Shown piece by piece: positions 1 through 9,800 of a DNA stretch of 48,145 nt; positions within the stretch are counted from its first letter, which is position 1; each line of letters starts with the position of its first letter. Both the position numbers and the translations under genes were made by a program. The notes under the pieces are model-generated. The model was not told where the DNA came from and did not search any database. It was given only the letters and a program-made list of their open reading frames with translations. The DNA is from Rhodospirillaceae bacterium UBA6219 (GTDB taxonomy: Bacteria; Pseudomonadota; Alphaproteobacteria; Rhodospirillales; Magnetospirillaceae), in NCBI GenBank assembly GCA_002435715.1, contig DISD01000073.1, positions 1-48,145 of the forward strand, read 5' to 3'.

Positions 1-1844
1 CTCCGGCAAACCCGGGGCGGTTCATGCCGCCTGTGGGCTCAGGGATGTTGAATGGCCTGGTTTGAAGCTTTCCGGCCTTGATTGCTTCACGAATAACCTC
101 CTCGTCGGACCTGTCCTTGTTGCGCGGATCAGATGCCAACTCCCGACCAATGGCGTTGTTGTACAAGTCCATCAACCGCTCTCCGTCAGGCTGACCATCC
201 CGCTCATGAGCGTCGCCGAATCCTCTGGCCGCACCTGCTCCAATTTCTTTCGCCATCTTATACGACCACAAAGCGTGACGGAAGGCAGCCCCCTCCCCGT
301 TGGCGAGCGCAGGATTGGTTTTCCCATATTCCGATTGAGATGCTGCGGTCGCAGCATCCGCAGCCTTGTTTGCCTTTATGGCATCAAGCGGATGTTTGAT
401 CGCGTTTCCGTAATCCCCGCTCCCGTCATGCTGGTAACCCAATTGTTCATAAAGTACCTGCGGATCAATGGGCTTATTTGTCGGCGAGGGTACAGAGGGT
501 TTTCCCGCCTCCTTGGCCGACGGTCGTGCCGGTTGATCCGGCGGCGTTGTCGAAGAGGATTCTGGTGGCACCGGAGCCGGCTTGCTTTCTGTGGGCTGTG
601 TGACAGGCGGTGCCAGAGGAACTGGTTGCTGCAGGGGTGCTGGTTCGGGCTGCGACGCTGGAGCCGGAGTCGGTGCCCGTGCGGGCGTCGGTGTCGGCTC
701 CAGCGTGGCCCCTGCCTTTTTCTCCGGTGCCTCTGTCAGGCCGGCCTCGTTCATCTGTTTGGCGAACTTCATCGCCTGCATGGGGCTCTTGTCAGCCATG
801 ATCCCATGCACGGCGGCCAGATACGGCATGGTTGCGCTTTTGTCGGTGCGGAAATGCTTCACCGCGTCGGCGTAATCGCCCTGGCCCAGCAGCGCCTCGG
901 CCATGTTCCTGGCCGCCCAGCGGTCGGCACCCTGGGCGCTGCCGAACGGCGACTTGGGGGCGTGGGCCAGTTTCTCCTCGTCGGTCAGTTCGCGGAAGCC
1001 CTCGCCCCGAGGGGCAATGCGGAACGGCAGGTCCTCGCCGGTGGCGTCCCGAACCGCGCGGCGCAGGATTGCCGCCTTGGCCGGATCGACCTGATGGAGG
1101 CGTCCCAAGATGTCGGCGACGTCGCCACGCCCTTGGTCACCATATTCCGTGATGGCGCCCTTCAGCATGCGGGCGGTCTGGCCGGGATCGCTGTCCTTCA
1201 CCAGCAGCTTGACCCAATCGTCGTGTTCCTTGGCGCCGGATTCCGAGATGGTGTGGCCAGGGAAGCGGTCGGGCAAAGTGGGCATCGGATGCGCAATGCC
1301 GCCGTCATGCGGGCGCTGGGCGATGGGCGGCAGGCGGGGCGGCGTCGGCAGATAGGGCGGCGTGCCGGCCGCTTCGGGCTTCTGGCCGCCGTTCATGATC
1401 CGGATCAGGGCTTCCAGGTCGTCTGGTCCGCCCGCAATCGGCTGTGGCTTCTCCCAGATTTCGCCGCCGGGCAGATCGGGGGTGTCCATTGGCGGCTTGG
1501 GCGGATGGGACGAACTGGGTAATTCTAAAACATCCCGATGGTCGTTGTTCGGGCCCTCCCAGAATCCGTGCGCAGTCTCGGCGATTTTGCCGATGGTCGG
1601 GCCGTTCGGCTTCAGCAGGCCGTCCACTTCCAGGCCCTTGTCCTTCTGAAAGCTGCGGATGGCGGAATCCTGGTTGGCATTGTGCCAGCCGCTGGGGCCG
1701 TCGTTGGTCAGCGGCTTGTAATAGCCGGAATCGCCCAGGAATGTCTCGACCTTGGCGACGTCGGGCCGATGGTTGTCGGCGCCTGAGCTGTGAAGTCGGA
1801 CGCCTGGGCGGCGTGGTGAAGAAGGGGCGGATTTTATCGAACAT
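1..1844 (-). CDS. Peptidoglycan-binding-like protein with Pro-rich linker and C-terminal DUF6973-like domain; frame change near start; cut by left edge
   Basis: Translating the minus strand in the frame that covers positions 2-1765 gives a clear protein. A peptidoglycan-binding-like segment lies at about 1765-1580 (DVAKVETFLG, then SAIRSFQKDKGLEVDG). A helical repeat-like middle is followed by a Pro/Ala-rich linker (about 720-480). The C-terminal domain at about 300-140 carries AFRHALWSYKMA, FGDAHE and MDLYNNAIGRELA, a pattern I associate with DUF6973-type domains, often found at the ends of large secreted or toxin-like proteins. The best start is ATG at 1844 behind AAGGAGAACCGCC, but it reads MFDKIRPFFTTPP in a different frame, so a shift must fall between about 1805 and 1765. 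That could be a real frameshift, a sequencing error, or programmed. Without a shift, the long frame could begin at a GTG at 1912 with poor context. The 3' end lies outside the window. No Sec signal is visible. Cell-wall or effector function is inference. Confidence 0.65.
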
Positions 1845-2184
1845 GGCGGTTCTCCTTGGTCAGGGGGCTTGCCGGCGGACCGGCATGAAAACGCCCGGGC
1901 CGTGGCCGGCACCAGGCGAGGGGGGAGAAACGGGGCAACGAAGGGGCGGATCGGCCGGCTTGGGCGGCTTACGCCGCCGTCCCAGCCCGATCCGGGCACA
2001 GAAAAACCCTGGCTCCGCTGTCGCGGGGCCGGGGGTGGGGCGCACCTGTGGTGGTGCTGGGATCGGTCGATACTGGCGACCAATCATTTTTTGTTCTTAT
2101 TGGGTCGCCAACCCCTGCCATGCGGGTGACCCGCGTGGAGCAAAACCCGACGCGCCATAAAAAGAATCAGGATGGATGATGTGC
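1845..2184. other. Intergenic stretch with no convincing gene
   Basis: This holds the upstream region of the minus-strand gene starting at 1844. The part nearest that gene (about 1860-2070) is very GC-rich with short hairpins, such as GGCGGC-ttac-GCCGCC at 1963-1978. The distal part is AT-richer and is the likely promoter zone. Short open frames on both strands lack ribosome sites and protein-like composition. Confidence 0.5.
2074..2110 (-). promoter_or_regulatory. Inverted repeat overlapping a candidate promoter
   Basis: TGGCGACCAAT (2074-2084) and ATTGGGTCGCCA (2099-2110) are inverted copies with one bulged base, around a 14-base T-rich centre. On the minus strand the outer arm supplies TTGGCG and the inner arm a weak -10-like AATGAT about 17 bases later, upstream of the gene at 1844. 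It could be an operator over that promoter. The boxes are weak matches. Confidence 0.35.
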
Positions 2185-2214
2185 AAAAGGCCGTCCCGAT
2201 CGGGGCGGCCTTTT
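2185..2214 (-). terminator. Intrinsic terminator after the fecR-ompA pair
   Basis: AAAAGGCCG and CGGCCTTTT arms flank a TCCCGATCGGGG centre, giving a long GC stem ending in a T run on either strand. It lies 27 bases past the stop codon at 2242 and is most likely the terminator of that minus-strand operon. Confidence 0.8.
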
Positions 2215-2241
2215 GATTGTTGAAGAACCGACCTTGGGGGG

Positions 2242-2847
2242 TTAACGCACCGAGATTTCGACCCGGCGGTTGCGGGGCTCGTCGACGCCATCGGCGGTGG
2301 GAACCAGGGGTTCACGCTCGCCACGGCCGGCGGTGGCGATGGCTTGGGGCGGAACGCCGCGGGCGACCAGGGAATCGCGCAGGCTTTCCGCCCGCTTCAG
2401 CGCCAGCTTGTCGTTGTCCAGCAAGTTGCCGACCCGGTCGGTGTGACCGATCACCACCAGATCGGCGGCGGGCCGGCGGGCGATTTCGGCGAAGACCTCT
2501 TCGAACACCGGCTTGGACACGGCGGTCAGTTCATCCTTGCCTTCCAGGAAATACAGCAAGAAGGACCGAGGCGGCAGCGGGCGGGCGGCCAAGGCCCGGC
2601 CGAACACCTTGTCCACCTTGCCCTGATCCATGACCACCCGTTCCGGCTTGCCGCCGGTATCGGCATGCACGGCGGCATAGGCTTGATCAAGAACGGTACG
2701 ATCGCCGCCGCTGGCGGGGGTGACGACGACGGCGCCGACATGGCCGTTGCTTTCCGGCAGGACGACGACGACGTTGGGTTTCAAGGATTCGCAAGCCGCC
2801 AGGAACAGCCCCAGGACCATGATCGGCAGTACTTTGATCGCTTTCAT
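2242..2847 (-). CDS. OmpA-family outer-membrane lipoprotein
   Basis: A 201-residue protein with a lipoprotein signal (hydrophobic stretch then LAAC, lipidated Cys at about residue 19) and a C-terminal OmpA-like domain from about residue 95. The peptidoglycan-binding signature is visible as VVIGHTDRVGN, KRAESLRDSL and GRGEREPLVPT, ending NRRVEISVR. The likely role is an outer-membrane lipid anchor that binds peptidoglycan. It lies 11 bases after the FecR-domain gene on the same strand and is followed by a terminator, so the two form an operon. It diverges from the CHASE2 kinase genes, and OmpA and FecR proteins next to CHASE2 sensors suggest a shared envelope-related function (inference). Confidence 0.85.
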   Translation of the reverse strand: MKAIKVLPIMVLGLFLAACESLKPNVVVVLPESNGHVGAVVVTPASGGDRTVLDQAYAAVHADTGGKPERVVMDQGKVDKVFGRALAARPLPPRSFLLYFLEGKDELTAVSKPVFEEVFAEIARRPAADLVVIGHTDRVGNLLDNDKLALKRAESLRDSLVARGVPPQAIATAGRGEREPLVPTADGVDEPRNRRVEISVR

Positions 2848-2858
2848 CGAGGTTTCTC

Positions 2859-3302
2859 CTATTCGTCGGCGCGGACGACGAATTCGGTGCCGCGAACACC
2901 CAACAAGGCCGTCTTGGTCCGGATGCTCATGGCTTCGGGGGTCTGTTGGACGATTTTCCCCGATTTGACGGCCAGGGTGCCTTGTTGCAGCCGGGACGAG
3001 AAAACGCCTTCGTTGGTGGTGGAGTTGAACTGAAACCGTTCGAGTTCGAGCACGCTTTCGCTTCCCAACGACATCATCGAATTGTCGGCGAAGGTGATGC
3101 CGACGGCACCATCGGCCAGGGTCCGGATCGTGTCGTTCTGGACCAGGGAATCGCCCAACTTGAGCGTACGGCGGATTCCGTCATGTTCGGCGAAGACCGT
3201 GCCGGAAATGGTTTTGACTTTGCCGATGAACGCTTCCTGGGCGAAAGCCGGCAGACAAAATGCCGAAAGAAGAACCAGTGTCGAAATCGAAACGCGGGAC
3301 AT
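2859..3302 (-). CDS. FecR-domain secreted/periplasmic protein
   Basis: About 147 residues, beginning with a Sec signal peptide (STLVLLSAFCLPAFAQ) followed by a single FecR domain: GKVKTISGTVFAEHDG, LKLGDSLVQNDTIRT, a glycine/serine-rich middle, and the family's usual ending GVRGTEFVVRADE. Unlike classical FecR there is no cytoplasmic anti-sigma part or transmembrane helix, so it is probably a periplasmic or surface protein rather than an iron-siderophore regulator. I prefer ATG at 3302 because AGGGGGTG sits 5-12 bases upstream; a GTG at 3308 would add two residues. First gene of a two-gene operon with the OmpA lipoprotein, divergent from the sensor kinase. Confidence 0.85.
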   Translation of the reverse strand: MSRVSISTLVLLSAFCLPAFAQEAFIGKVKTISGTVFAEHDGIRRTLKLGDSLVQNDTIRTLADGAVGITFADNSMMSLGSESVLELERFQFNSTTNEGVFSSRLQQGTLAVKSGKIVQQTPEAMSIRTKTALLGVRGTEFVVRADE

Positions 3303-3381
3303 GGACACCCCCTGTGTCTAACGATGCGGGCATACATATACCGCATGGGTAAGTCGAGCAATGTAAAGTGTGTTTTTCGAT

Positions 3382-3389
3382 ATTATAAT
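3382..3389. promoter_or_regulatory. Bidirectional -10-like element between fecR and the sensor kinase
   Basis: The 218-base gap between the divergent genes is AT-rich. ATTATAAT at 3382-3389 reads TATAAT on the plus strand (3384-3389) and also TATAAT on the minus strand (3387-3382). Neither has a good -35 box at 16-18 bases, so an activator may be needed. Prediction only. Confidence 0.35.
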
Positions 3390-3520
3390 CTCTAAGAAAT
3401 GAAAGTTATTGTAGGAATTCGTTGGGTTTCTGACGATGCTGCCGCTTCGCTTTTTGCTTAATATCTTTACGCATAGGCCATATGCTGGTCATCACTTGAA
3501 ATTGTGCGGGATAAGGCAAG

Positions 3521-5638
3521 GTGGAACGAAACAGGCCGTTGGCGACCATGTTGTCGTTTGGGCGTGGGCGTCCGCTCGGCCTTGCGGTGCTGGTCTTTTG
3601 CCTGATCGCGCAAATCTGGGCGCCTGGCCCGGTCACGGCCATGCGCAACGCATTGTTCGACACGTTGCAGGTGTTGTTTCCCCCCGAGCGGGGCGAGCCG
3701 CACGTCAGTGTTGTCGCCATCGACGAGAAAAGCCTGAAGGCGTTGGGCCAATGGCCTTGGCCCCGCGCTTTGACGGCGAAGCTGGTTTCCGCCGTGCAGG
3801 AAAGGCAGCCGGCCGGGATCGGCTTGACCTTGTTGATGCCCGAACCGGACCGTATTTCCCCCGACGTTTTGGCGCAATCCGAGGATTTGCCGGAGGAAGT
3901 GCGGCTGCAATTGTCGTTGCTGCCGGGATACGACCGCCTGCTGGCCCAGGCCATGGCTTTGGGGCCGGCACCGGTCACCCTGGGCGTGGCCGGCCTGGCC
4001 GGCAATTTGACGCCCATGGGGGGCGGGCCCTTGCCCCCGGTGCTGTTGCGGGGCGAGAATGCGGGGGTCGCCGGTGTGCATTATGACGGCGTGTTGCGCA
4101 ATCGCCCCGAGTTGGAGCGGGCCGCGGCCGGACATGGGTTGATTTCCGTCGAAACCGACAATGACGGTGTGGTGCGCCGTTTGCCGTTGCTGGCCTGGGC
4201 GGGCGGCGTGCCGTTTCCGGCTCTGGCGGTGGAAATGCTGAGACTTGCCGTCAATGCACCGGCGGTGGAAGTGACCGGCGATGACCATGGGATCGATAGT
4301 TTGGCCATCGGCTATCGTCGCCCGCCGGTCCTGGCGGATGGCACCGCCTGGGTGCATTTCGGCCCGTTTGATTTCCATCGCACCGTATCGGCCGTGGACG
4401 TGCTGGATGGCAAAGTGGATCCGGCGTTGTTGCGCGATCAATTGGTCCTGATCGGCGTGACGGGCCTGGGGCTGGTCAACGAAGCGGTGGTGGCCGGGGG
4501 GGGCGCCACGCCTGCCGTGTATGTGCATGCGCAATTGCTGCAATCCCTGCTCGATGACGGCTTGTTGTTGCGCCCGGCTTGGGTGATTGGGGTGGAATGT
4601 GCCGTGACCCTGGTCCTGGGCGGATTGTTCATCGTTTTGTTGCCACGGGTTTCCGGGCGCGGACAATGGGTCTTGGGCGTTCTGTGGCTCTTGCCGCTGC
4701 CTTATGCCTTCTTGCTCTTTCATCGGTATGGCTTGCTTTTCGACAGCCTGAACCCGTTGGTGGGGGCCGCCCTGGTGTACCTGGTCATGATTGTGGTCTT
4801 GGCGGCCGAGGATCGCAGGCAACGCCAAGCGTTGCATCTGGCCCTGGAGGAGCACCGCTTGCGCATGGCGCATCTGGGGGGCGAATTGGCGTCGGAACGG
4901 CGTGCGGCCGAGGATCGCTTGCAGTTTATCGACATGATCAGCCACGAGTACCGGACGCCGCTGGCGGTGCTGCGGACCGGCCTTGACGTGTTGGAATTGC
5001 GACTGCAGGAGACGCCGCAGATCAAGGCGCTGTCGCGGATGCGGCGCGCGGTGATCCGGCTCAGCGAAATCGTCGATGTGGGCTTGGCACGGGCACGTCT
5101 CGACGCCACGCAAATTCCGGTGGAACGCCGGCTGATCGATCTGGCGGAATGTCTCGATGAGGCTGTCGCCTCGGCGCGGGCGGTTCATCCCGGGCGAGTG
5201 TTGGAAGTCGACATGATGTCGCCGGCACCGATGATCCTGGCCGATCCGCCCATGTTGAAGACCGCCTTGCTCAACTTGTTGGACAATGCGCTGAAATATT
5301 CGGATCACGATGTTTTCGTCAGCGTTCGTCCCGACGGAGGCGACCGGCCGGCATGCCGCATCGTCGTCGCCGATGAAGGGATCGGCATGAGCGCCGGCGA
5401 GTTGGGCAAGGTGTTCGACAAGTTCTATCGCTCGCCGTCGGCCTTGGCCAAGCCGGGAACCGGCATGGGCCTGGGCATCACCCGGCGCATCATCGAACTG
5501 CATGACGGCACCATCGAGTTGTCCAGCCGGGCCGGCGAGGGAACGACGGTCACCGTCATATTCCCCCTTAATCTTTCGCCTGAAGGCCATTCGCATGAAT
5601 TGACCGAAGGCAAGCCGGCGGGACATATAGAAAGCTGA
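3521..5638 (+). CDS. CHASE2-domain sensor histidine kinase
   Basis: 705 residues. An N-terminal membrane helix (GLAVLVFCLIAQIWA) leads into an extracytoplasmic CHASE2 domain (about 40-345; VVAIDEKSLKALGQWPWPR and later DQLVLIGVTGLG are typical). Three closely spaced membrane helices follow (about 350-430), then a coiled linker, a HisKA domain with phospho-acceptor His near residue 475 in MISHEYRTPL, and an HATPase_c domain with N-box LLNLLDNALKYS, G1 DEGIGM and G2 GTGMGLGI. It should autophosphorylate on an envelope signal and pass the phosphate to the response regulator 103 bases downstream. GTG at 3521 follows AAGG; an ATG at 3548 is the alternative. The ligand of CHASE2 is unknown. Confidence 0.9.
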   Translation: MERNRPLATMLSFGRGRPLGLAVLVFCLIAQIWAPGPVTAMRNALFDTLQVLFPPERGEPHVSVVAIDEKSLKALGQWPWPRALTAKLVSAVQERQPAGIGLTLLMPEPDRISPDVLAQSEDLPEEVRLQLSLLPGYDRLLAQAMALGPAPVTLGVAGLAGNLTPMGGGPLPPVLLRGENAGVAGVHYDGVLRNRPELERAAAGHGLISVETDNDGVVRRLPLLAWAGGVPFPALAVEMLRLAVNAPAVEVTGDDHGIDSLAIGYRRPPVLADGTAWVHFGPFDFHRTVSAVDVLDGKVDPALLRDQLVLIGVTGLGLVNEAVVAGGGATPAVYVHAQLLQSLLDDGLLLRPAWVIGVECAVTLVLGGLFIVLLPRVSGRGQWVLGVLWLLPLPYAFLLFHRYGLLFDSLNPLVGAALVYLVMIVVLAAEDRRQRQALHLALEEHRLRMAHLGGELASERRAAEDRLQFIDMISHEYRTPLAVLRTGLDVLELRLQETPQIKALSRMRRAVIRLSEIVDVGLARARLDATQIPVERRLIDLAECLDEAVASARAVHPGRVLEVDMMSPAPMILADPPMLKTALLNLLDNALKYSDHDVFVSVRPDGGDRPACRIVVADEGIGMSAGELGKVFDKFYRSPSALAKPGTGMGLGITRRIIELHDGTIELSSRAGEGTTVTVIFPLNLSPEGHSHELTEGKPAGHIES

Positions 5639-5741
5639 CGGTATGCTTCATACAGATAGTTTGTCTTAACCGCTTCGGGGGCGGGGGCCAGGTGGGCCGG
5701 GGGAGGCGCAAGCATGGCATACGAGGATTTTGGGGAATTCC

Positions 5742-6452
5742 ATGACACGGATCATTATTGCCGAGGATGAGGTCGATCTGCTCGAGCTCTTGCAGGAATG
5801 CCTGTCTTTGCTTGGTTTCGAGACCGTCGGGGTGGGGTCGGCTCTGGCGCTGTTCCGCGAACTGGCGACGGGATCCTTTGATATCGCCATCGTCGATGTC
5901 GGATTGCCGGATCAAAGCGGTTACGACATCGCCGAGGTCTTGAGCAAACGGCCGGACATGGGCGTCATCATGCTGACCGCCCGCGGCGAGACCGAGGATC
6001 GCATTCGTGGTTTCGCCAGCGGTGCCGATCTTTATTTCGTCAAGCCGGTGGATTGTCGGGAACTGGGGGCGGCGATCCACTCTCTGCGGCGTCGTCTCGA
6101 GGGGGGCGAAGCCTCGGTCGAAGTTGCGCCGGTTCGGCCGGGGGCGGCCTGGACCTTCGACCGAACCCGCTGGATCCTGCGGACCGACGACGCGGTCGAT
6201 ATCAGTTTGACGTCGGCCGAAGTGGCCTTCCTGGAGGGGTTGTTGCGCCATCCCGGCGAGATGGTCAGCCGTCGGTCTTTGCTTGAGGCTTTGGGCTATG
6301 CCGAGGATGAGGCGGGCAACCGCAATCTCGAAGCCATCGTACGCCGCCTGCGCCGCAAGGTGGAATCCGTTGCCGGCAACAAGGCACCCATTCAAACGGT
6401 GCATAGTCGGGGATATCTGTTCTCGGCGGCGGTGACGGTCATTTCCGCCTGA
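5742..6452 (+). CDS. OmpR/PhoB-type response regulator
   Basis: 236 residues. The receiver domain starts MTRIIIAEDEVD with acidic pocket residues near position 10 and the phospho-acceptor Asp at about residue 52 (IVDVGLP). Switch Thr (MLTARGE) and the conserved Lys (FVKPVD) are present. The C-terminal winged-helix DNA-binding domain spans about 135-230 (LTSAEVAFLEGLL, RNLEAIVRRLRRKVE, QTVHSRGYLF). It is the cognate partner of the CHASE2 kinase just upstream. ATG at 5742 has GGGG five bases ahead; a TTG at 5730 is less likely. The next gene downstream is the giant surface protein, an obvious candidate target, though no binding site can be assigned from sequence alone. Confidence 0.92.
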   Translation: MTRIIIAEDEVDLLELLQECLSLLGFETVGVGSALALFRELATGSFDIAIVDVGLPDQSGYDIAEVLSKRPDMGVIMLTARGETEDRIRGFASGADLYFVKPVDCRELGAAIHSLRRRLEGGEASVEVAPVRPGAAWTFDRTRWILRTDDAVDISLTSAEVAFLEGLLRHPGEMVSRRSLLEALGYAEDEAGNRNLEAIVRRLRRKVESVAGNKAPIQTVHSRGYLFSAAVTVISA

Positions 6453-6494
6453 TCACGGGCGAAACCTCCAGTCTTTTTATAACGGTTTCAATGT

Positions 6495-6522
6495 GCGGGT
6501 CCGTGCGCTGCCACGGACCCGC
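6495..6522 (+). terminator. Perfect GC hairpin after the response regulator gene
   Basis: GCGGGTCCGTG (6495-6505) and CACGGACCCGC (6512-6522) form an 11-bp perfect stem with a 6-base loop, 42 bases after the stop codon. No T tract follows, so termination may be inefficient or factor-assisted. Confidence 0.6.
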
Positions 6523-6852
6523 CTGTGCGCCCGGGTGTTTGCCGGTCCTAGACGAAAGGCGCAGCCCTGAAATGGGCGGGCTATGCCTAGCATATGCCGA
6601 AATATATTGATCGTATTATCCTGTATCGTCATGTCATGTTTATCGGGCATTTTGCTCTAAATGATGCCTAGATTGGGTGTGATGTTTTCAAAGATAAAAG
6701 TAAGATTGATGTGGATGTTGAACATTAAACGACAAAAACCTACATAAACAAACATTTCTGAAAAGTTTCTCGAATTATTTCTTTAAGCTTATTGTTGCTA
6801 ATATTGCGCGCTGATATCACTTCATGGAATTTCATTGTTCCGTGAGGGCGGT
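6523..6852 (+). promoter_or_regulatory. AT-rich leader of the giant surface-protein gene
   Basis: From about 6590 to 6840 the sequence turns sharply AT-rich, unlike the rest of the window. It contains no gene. A possible promoter is TTGAAC (6718-6723), 17 bases, TACATA (6741-6746), which would leave an untranslated leader of roughly 100 bases before the ATG at 6853. Such AT-rich zones often attract nucleoid-associated silencers or regulators (known generally; inferred here). Confidence 0.4.
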
Positions 6853-9800
6853 ATGAAGCTGTTCCTTGAGCCGCGCTGTCTGTTCGATGCCTCGGTCGCC
6901 GCGACCGCCGATCATGCCAGCGAAAATGTTGCCGCCAAGTCTGTCGTCCCCAGCGATGCCGATACGGCCGCCCATGACGATGGGGCGTCGACGGCGCCCG
7001 CCGTTTCCGCTGATATGGTGCAGCCGCCGATTGTGCCCGACGCGCACGAGATCATGTTCGTCGACACCCGGGTTTCCGGCTGGGAACAATTGGTCGCCAA
7101 TGCCCGCGCCGATGTTCAGGTGGTGGTCCTTGACCTGCATCGCGACGCCATTACCCAGATTTCCGAAGCACTGGCCGACCGCCAGGGCATCGAGGCCATT
7201 CACATCCTGTCCCATGGCGCGGCGGGCGAGATCGACGCCGGCAGCGGAATCATCACCTCGGCGACGCTGGCCGCCAATGCCGAAACGGTGGCCGCCTGGG
7301 GCGACCATCTGGCCAACGGCGCCGATATCCTGATCTGGGGGTGTGACGTGGGCGCCGGCGAGACGGGGCAGGCCTTGCTGGCCGATCTGCACACTCTGAC
7401 CGGCGCCGATGTGGCGGCGTCGACCGATGCCACCGGGGCCGTTTCACGCGGCGGCGATTGGGTTCTGGAAAACCAGACCGGCACCATCGACAGCGCATTG
7501 CCCATCACCGTCGCAGCCGCCGACAGCTATGACGATCTGTTGGCGCCACCTTCGGTGAGCGACACCTATACCGCCAACCAAGTGCGCGAGGTGACGGAAG
7601 ACGGCACCTTCACCATGGGGCAATTGTCGGTCTCCGGCGATGGCGAGATCACCGTGGTCCTGACCTTGACCGAAAACGGGTCGGGGCCGGTTTCGGGCTC
7701 GTTCTCGTTGGCCAGCACCACGGGCCTGACCTTCACTGTCGGGGATGGTGTCAACGATAGCACCATGACCTTCAAGGGAACCGCCAGCGACATCAATGCC
7801 GCGCTGACCGGGCTGACCTATCGGCCGACGGCCAATTTCAACGGCAACAGCGTTTTCGCCTTCGCCCTCAGCAATACCGACGGCAATGCGAGCAAGAACA
7901 TCACCGTGCAGGTGGTCCAGGTCAACGACGCGCCGGTGCTGACGCCGCCGGCCAGCGTCAACGCCGCGGGCGTCGCGTCGGTCAACGAAGACGGCACGGT
8001 TGTTCTGACCGCGGCCAATTTCGGCATCGACACCAACAATCTCAAGGCGTTCGATCCCGACCTGGACGCGACTTTGTCCACCGTCAAGGCGCAAACCACC
8101 GACCAGCTGACCTTCGAGGTTACCTCGATTCCCACTGACGGCCGCCTGTTGAAGGATGGGACGCCGCTGCTGGAAGGGTCGCTGTTCACCCTGAAGGATC
8201 TGATCGACGGTAAGATCAGTTACAAACATCTGGGCGGCGAGGCCAACGAGGCGTTGCAGGCGGGCAGCGAAAGCGACAGTTTCAACGTCACCATCCGTGA
8301 CGGCGCCGCCGGGGAAGATACCGGCACCATCCTGATCAAGATCAATCCGGTCAACGATCTGCCCAGCGTCAGCAGCAGCGTCAACGTCACCGCCTATGAA
8401 GGGCGCAACGGCGTGCCGATCACCCTGAGCGTGACCGATGCCGATCAGGTCAGCACCACCTGGAAACTGGCGTTCAGCGAGTTGGACCTGCAGGGCTGCA
8501 CCCTGTATCTGGAAAACGGTTCGGATGGTCACTACACCGCCGGTGTGGACACGCTGGTCAACGCCAGCACCGTGTTCACCGGCACCCTGGCCCAATTGAA
8601 CGCCAAGCTGCGCCTGGATGTCAGCGGCGCCGAGCCGACCAATCCGGTGACCTTCAAGGTTACCGTCACCGACGATGACGGCGGCACCATCGACGCCAAT
8701 GTCACGGCAGGGGACGGCGCGTCGGTTTCCACCACCATCACCATCAATCTGGTGGAAAACAACGATCACCCGGTCCTCACCAATACCGGGGCGGATCAGG
8801 CCAATCCCATTTATGCCGGGGACAACAATTACAGCATCATCGTGACCACGGCCATGCTGGGCATCGTCGATGCCGACAGCCCGACGACCACTTTGGCCTT
8901 CACCCTGACCTCGGGGATCATCCGCGACAGCGGCAACGGCACCGCCTATCTGTTGTTGGACGGTCAGGCGCTGTCCAATGGCGGGTCCTTCACCTATCAG
9001 GACATCATCGACGGCAAAGTGCAGTTGATCCTGACCGGTGGCAGCAGCGTCAACGACTTCCATTTCGACTTCAAGCTCCGTGATGGCGAAATCACCGCCT
9101 TTTCCACGGTCCGGCAGGTGGAAGACCCCATCGACGGGGGGACGCGCAATGCCGGCGACACCGCCTATCTCAGCCACTCGTTCTATTTCCGCTTCGACAC
9201 CCCGGCCGGATCGGGGGGCAGCTATACCCCCGAACCGGCCAATCAGGCCCCGGTCATCGATCAGATCATCGGCATCCGCGCCACCGACCTCAGCGAAGGC
9301 GGCACGGTGACCCTGAAGGGGGATGGTTCTGGTCCCGGGCTGGTCATCACCGACAACGACAATACGGACAGTGAACTCACCATCCGTCTGGAAACCTTGC
9401 CCACCGGCGGTACCATCTTGCTGAACGGGGCGGCGGTTCCCCTTTATGGCAGCTTCACCTATGCCGATTTGAAGGCGGGCAAGGTGACCTATCGCCACGA
9501 GGGCGGCGAATACTTCCAGTCCAGCAATCTGGGTTTCACGTTCTCGGTCACCGACGGTTCGTCCGTGCCGGTGACGCCGGCCGTCAACTCCCAGGCCTAT
9601 GATGCCAACGATTTCGATCCGACGCACAATTTCTCGGTCGAGGCGACGCCGGTCAACGACACCCCCAGCGTGGCCGTCGACATGACCGCCGTGGTCAAGG
9701 AAGGCGGTTCGCTGACCTTCAACACCAGCGGTCAGCCGACGCTGACCCTATCGGACGTGGATGGCAGCGGCGACGCCGCGCCGGCCAGTTTGGACACCTA

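Noticed and set aside
62..1522. Plus-strand open frame of 486 codons at the left end
   Set aside because: Arg/Gly-rich with no family pattern; the minus-strand protein (peptidoglycan-binding-like, DUF6973-like) explains the DNA.
1860..2087. 75-codon minus-strand open frame in the gap before the frameshifted gene
   Set aside because: Pro/Arg-rich, lacks a ribosome site and looks like GC-rich non-coding DNA.
3467..5626. 719-codon open frame opposite the CHASE2 kinase
   Set aside because: Composition is Gln/His/Arg-rich and shadow-like; the plus-strand gene has clear kinase domains over the same stretch.
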